DNA from: Planctomycetaceae bacterium | Lineage (GTDB): Bacteria; Planctomycetota; Planctomycetia; Pirellulales; Thermoguttaceae | Assembly (NCBI GenBank): GCA_031288955.1 | Contig: JAITQJ010000324.1 | Location: 1 to 9,318, forward strand | Direction of reading: 5' to 3' | Length of the DNA stretch: 9,318 nucleotides | Part shown: positions 6,965-9,318 of the stretch, one piece after another | Layout: every line of letters starts with the position of its first letter | Position numbering within the stretch: position 1 is the first letter of the stretch | Made by a program: the position numbers and the translations under genes | Notes under the pieces: model-generated | Seen by the model: only the letters and a program-made list of their open reading frames with translations | Told to the model about the DNA's origin: nothing | Databases searched by the model: none

Positions 6965-9178
6965 GTGCAAGAAGACGAAGGCGGGATTCAAAAAACGGCG
7001 GGGAACAGACATCGGCAATCAACTCTGGAAACAGCCCTTGAACGGGTACAGCGTAAGTTTGAGGATATGGCAGTGCCGATGGAAACGTTGCCTTTCTCAA
7101 TCGAAAATTTCGAGACACTCTTCGGACAAAATAAGACAGTCGATACCCCGCTCGGTCAAGTAAAAATCGGCGAAAACCAATTTGCTAAGTTGCAGCAAAA
7201 AGACCGTGAAAGTCTGTTATGGGCGATGAAGCAGGCACTTTCCGACCCGATTGTCATCATTATCGAAAAACGAGAAAACGAACCGATGCCCGCCAATTTG
7301 TTTCTCAAATCATTCATTCGGGAAAGTAATAGTCCGTTTTTCGTCATTATGTCGGTCGTCGTCTCTATTGAGGGTGTAATGGTTTCTGTATCGACTTATC
7401 AACGTAAAATCCGTGAAGCGTTTATCAAATTACAAAACCCTGCCGACATCGTTTATGAAAAAACGCCGCCGACAGGGCTTGGACCGTGCGGATCCAGCGT
7501 GAACTCGCCTAGTTCTCCACGTTATTCCCAAGAGAACGACACCGCACAAAAAGATTATCGGGTAAATAACGCTCAAAGTCAAGCGGCAATCAAAAAAAAG
7601 TCTGTCCTTATTCTCGGCGGAGGTCCTAACCGCATCGGACAAGGTATCGAATTCGATTACTGCTGCTGTCACGCCGCTTATACCGTCAAACGGCTCGGCT
7701 ACCGGGCGATTATGATGAATTGTAATCCCGAAACCGTTTCGACCGATTATGACACATCTGACGTTCTCTATTTTGAGCCGCTGACCCTCGAAGACGTTCT
7801 CGGTGTCATCGCTCACGAAAAACCAATCGGCGTAGTCCTGCAATTCGGCGGTCAGACTCCGCTCAATCTTGCCAATGCTCTTGCCAGCGAAGGTGTGCAG
7901 ATTCTCGGAACTGATGTCGCTGCCATTGCCCTTGCCGAAGACCGGCGGCAGTTCGGCGAAATGTTACACGAATTACAAATCCGCCAAACTGCCGGCGCAA
8001 CCGCTGTTGAACTTGAAGAAGCCCTCAACGCTGCCGAAAAAATCGGCTATCCTGTGTTAATGCGTCCGAGTTTCGTCCTCGGCGGGGCAAAAATGGAAAT
8101 CATCTTTGACAGCGAAGATTTGAAAGCGTATTGGAATGCGCTGCTCGAATACTCCCGGCAAGCCGATTTAACGATTGACGCAGGCAGACCGATTTTGATT
8201 GACCGGTTTCTCGAAGATGCTATTGAAATTGATGTTGATGCGGTTGCAGACGGCGAAACAGTTATCGTTGCGGCAATTATGGAACACATCGAAGAGGCTG
8301 GAATTCACAGCGGCGACTCGGCGTGTTCACTGCCGCCGCAGTCGCTGACTCCGAAACTGATTCGGCAAATCGAAGACGCAACCCGCAAAATTGCCCTGAA
8401 AATGAAAGTCTGCGGACTGCTTAACATTCAGTTTGCAATCAAAGACAGCCGGATTTATGTTTTAGAAGTCAATCCGCGTGCGAGCAGGACGATTCCGTTT
8501 GTCAGTAAAGCCATCGGCGAACCGATGGCGAGCATTGCGATGCGGGTGATGCTCGGTGAAAGGTTGACGGAAATGTTTGCCGGCAAACCTTTTCGCCGCT
8601 GGTCGGATATGAATCACATCGCGGTCAAGGAGTCTGTTTTTCCGTGGACGCGGTTCCCCGGCACGGATACACGCCTTGGTCCTGAAATGAAGTCAACGGG
8701 CGAAGTGATGGGACTGGCGGAAACGTTCGGTGAAGCGTTTGCGAAGAGCGAAGCAGGAACAGGCGTGCCGATACCGCTTTCCGGCAACGTGTTCGTCTCG
8801 ATAAAGCCGTCGGACAGACCATTTATCGGCGAAATTGCGAAACAACTGATGCGGCTTGGTTTTAACATTATTGCGTCCCGCGGGACGGGAGCGGTGTTGG
8901 AATCGATGGGCTTCAAAGTGGAAATGGTATCGAAAATTATTGAGGGCGAACGTCCGAACATTTTGGACAGGATAATAGACGGCAAAGTGCAATGGATTAT
9001 CAATACGCCGTCGGGTAAAAATCCGCATCGGGACGAGGTACAGATTCGGGCAACGGCAAACCGCTACGGTATTCCGCTGGTAACGACGATTCGGGGAGCG
9101 AAAGCGTTTTTAGAAGCAATTCAATTTATGCAGGACAATCCCGCGGTGAACGTCAAGGCATTGCAGGATTATGTATAA
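6965..9178 (+). CDS. PBECR-like nuclease domain fused to the C-terminal half of CarB
   Basis: The 737-residue protein has two unrelated parts. Residues about 60-166 (TPLGQVKIGENQF at 61-73, then MKQALSDPIVIIIEKRENE, FLKSFIRE, MSVVVSIEGVMVSVSTYQRK, NPADIVYEK) resemble phage/polymorphic-toxin PBECR-type nuclease domains (Barnase-EndoU-ColicinE5/D-RelE-like) as I remember them. After a Ser/Pro/Gln linker (167-209), residues 213-737 are the second half of carbamoyl-phosphate synthase large subunit: GGGPNRIGQGIEFDYCC (218-234), NCNPETVSTDYDTSD, the ATP-grasp stretch YPVLMRPSFVLGG (from about 362), EHIEEAGIHSGDSACS (440-455), EVNPRAS (501-507), LGPEMKSTGEV (about 572), and an MGS-like regulatory domain (about 608-728). 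Metal and ATP-binding residues look intact. A normal CarB is about 1070 residues; the bicarbonate-phosphorylating N-half and oligomerisation domain are absent here. Start GTG 6965 has a good SD. The gene may act with a separately encoded N-half, be a CarB remnant, or be an assembly join. Confidence 0.85.
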   Translation: MQEDEGGIQKTAGNRHRQSTLETALERVQRKFEDMAVPMETLPFSIENFETLFGQNKTVDTPLGQVKIGENQFAKLQQKDRESLLWAMKQALSDPIVIIIEKRENEPMPANLFLKSFIRESNSPFFVIMSVVVSIEGVMVSVSTYQRKIREAFIKLQNPADIVYEKTPPTGLGPCGSSVNSPSSPRYSQENDTAQKDYRVNNAQSQAAIKKKSVLILGGGPNRIGQGIEFDYCCCHAAYTVKRLGYRAIMMNCNPETVSTDYDTSDVLYFEPLTLEDVLGVIAHEKPIGVVLQFGGQTPLNLANALASEGVQILGTDVAAIALAEDRRQFGEMLHELQIRQTAGATAVELEEALNAAEKIGYPVLMRPSFVLGGAKMEIIFDSEDLKAYWNALLEYSRQADLTIDAGRPILIDRFLEDAIEIDVDAVADGETVIVAAIMEHIEEAGIHSGDSACSLPPQSLTPKLIRQIEDATRKIALKMKVCGLLNIQFAIKDSRIYVLEVNPRASRTIPFVSKAIGEPMASIAMRVMLGERLTEMFAGKPFRRWSDMNHIAVKESVFPWTRFPGTDTRLGPEMKSTGEVMGLAETFGEAFAKSEAGTGVPIPLSGNVFVSIKPSDRPFIGEIAKQLMRLGFNIIASRGTGAVLESMGFKVEMVSKIIEGERPNILDRIIDGKVQWIINTPSGKNPHRDEVQIRATANRYGIPLVTTIRGAKAFLEAIQFMQDNPAVNVKALQDYV
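7592..7599 (+). repeat. A8 homopolymer at the fusion junction
   Basis: Eight A residues followed by G encode the KKK just before the CarB half (residues 210-212). Such runs permit polymerase slippage and are common sites of indel error. One extra or one missing A would end translation within about 12 or 40 codons, giving the N-terminal domain alone. Confidence 0.6.
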
Positions 9179-9195
9179 CCAGGATTATGTATAAC
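9164..9195. repeat. Perfect 16-bp tandem duplication over two convergent stop codons
   Basis: CAGGATTATGTATAAC occurs at 9164-9179 and again, immediately after, at 9180-9195. The first copy holds the TAA of the fusion gene (9176-9178) and, on the other strand, the TAA of purM (9171-9169). The second copy encodes part of the PurM C-terminus. Confidence 0.9.
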
Positions 9196-9318
9196 ACTGC
9201 CGATGTTCCAGCAGTGCCAGGATGTTGCCGTTTGTACGGTTTGGATAACGGCTTCTGCGATTGCCGGTTTCACCGTCAGGACTAAACCGATACCCTGATT
9301 GAATACCCGGTTCATCTC
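9169..9318 (-). CDS. purM: PurM (phosphoribosylformylglycinamidine cyclo-ligase), C-terminal end only
   Basis: Reading the minus strand from the window edge gives EMNRVFNQGIGLVLTVKPA and then about 30 more residues to TAA at 9171-9169, 49 residues in all. EM-RVFN-GIG-VL is the conserved block near the end of PurM, the ATP-dependent enzyme that closes the imidazole ring to make aminoimidazole ribotide, a shared precursor of purines and the thiamin pyrimidine. The last residues (NIGSVIHNPGYT) follow the usual IGE/IG-type C-terminal strand, but their exact form is set by a 16-bp duplication. The gene overlaps the fusion gene tail to tail by 10 bp. The start and most of the gene lie outside the window, so intactness cannot be judged. 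Confidence 0.85.
   Translation of the reverse strand, partial: EMNRVFNQGIGLVLTVKPAIAEAVIQTVQTATSWHCWNIGSVIHNPGYT

Noticed and set aside
7430..7843. A 137-residue minus-strand open frame across the fusion junction
   Set aside because: It is antisense to the fusion gene, lacks family features and crosses well-conserved CarB codons.
8614..9028. Minus-strand open frames opposite the MGS region
   Set aside because: They are antisense to conserved CarB sequence, with composition typical of shadow frames.
9195..9216. CACTGC/GCAGTG inverted repeat as a terminator
   Set aside because: The 6-bp stem has a 10-nt loop and no T-tract, and it lies inside purM coding sequence.

Overview
The window looks like chromosomal DNA of a planctomycete with GC content near 50%. 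It is probably from the Pirellulales/Thermoguttaceae side, but that is inferred from gene style and no marker gene proves it. The main pointers are a BRCT plus MerR-type helix-turn-helix protein of a kind I associate with planctomycetes, a large orphan secretin with a helical-repeat N-terminus, and a mix of strong Shine-Dalgarno starts (GTG, TTG) with SD-less starts.

Layout. (1) 1-1467, minus strand: a Wzx/MOP-type polysaccharide flippase cut by the window edge. (2) 1468-1651: a divergent promoter region with one good sigma70-like promoter on each strand. (3) 1652-2299, plus: a BRCT-MerR-HTH protein, convergent with the next gene and only 32 bp from it. (4) 2332-5829, minus: a 1165-residue exported secretin that starts at TTG behind a strong SD. 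(5) 5998-6795, minus: thiG (thiazole synthase). The open frame extends further upstream, but those extra codons lie on the gene's own -35/-10 promoter. (6) 6796-6964: a second divergent promoter region. (7) 6965-9178, plus: the most striking gene. An N-terminal domain resembling the phage/polymorphic-toxin PBECR-type nuclease family is fused in frame to only the C-terminal half of carbamoyl-phosphate synthase large subunit (CarB). (8) 9169-9318, minus: the 3' end of purM, overlapping the fusion gene tail to tail by 10 bp. A perfect 16-bp tandem duplication covers both stop codons.

How the genes relate. PurM makes aminoimidazole ribotide, the branch point between purines and the thiamin pyrimidine. 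ThiG makes the thiamin thiazole. CarB supplies carbamoyl phosphate for pyrimidines and arginine. The right half is therefore a nucleotide/thiamin neighbourhood, though its genes are separately promoted rather than one operon. The left half (flippase, regulator, secretin) concerns the cell envelope. No tRNA, rRNA, CRISPR array or insertion sequence was recognised. The candidate novelty is the nuclease-like/CarB-C fusion: a real domain shuffle, a carB broken by mobile DNA, or an assembly join.
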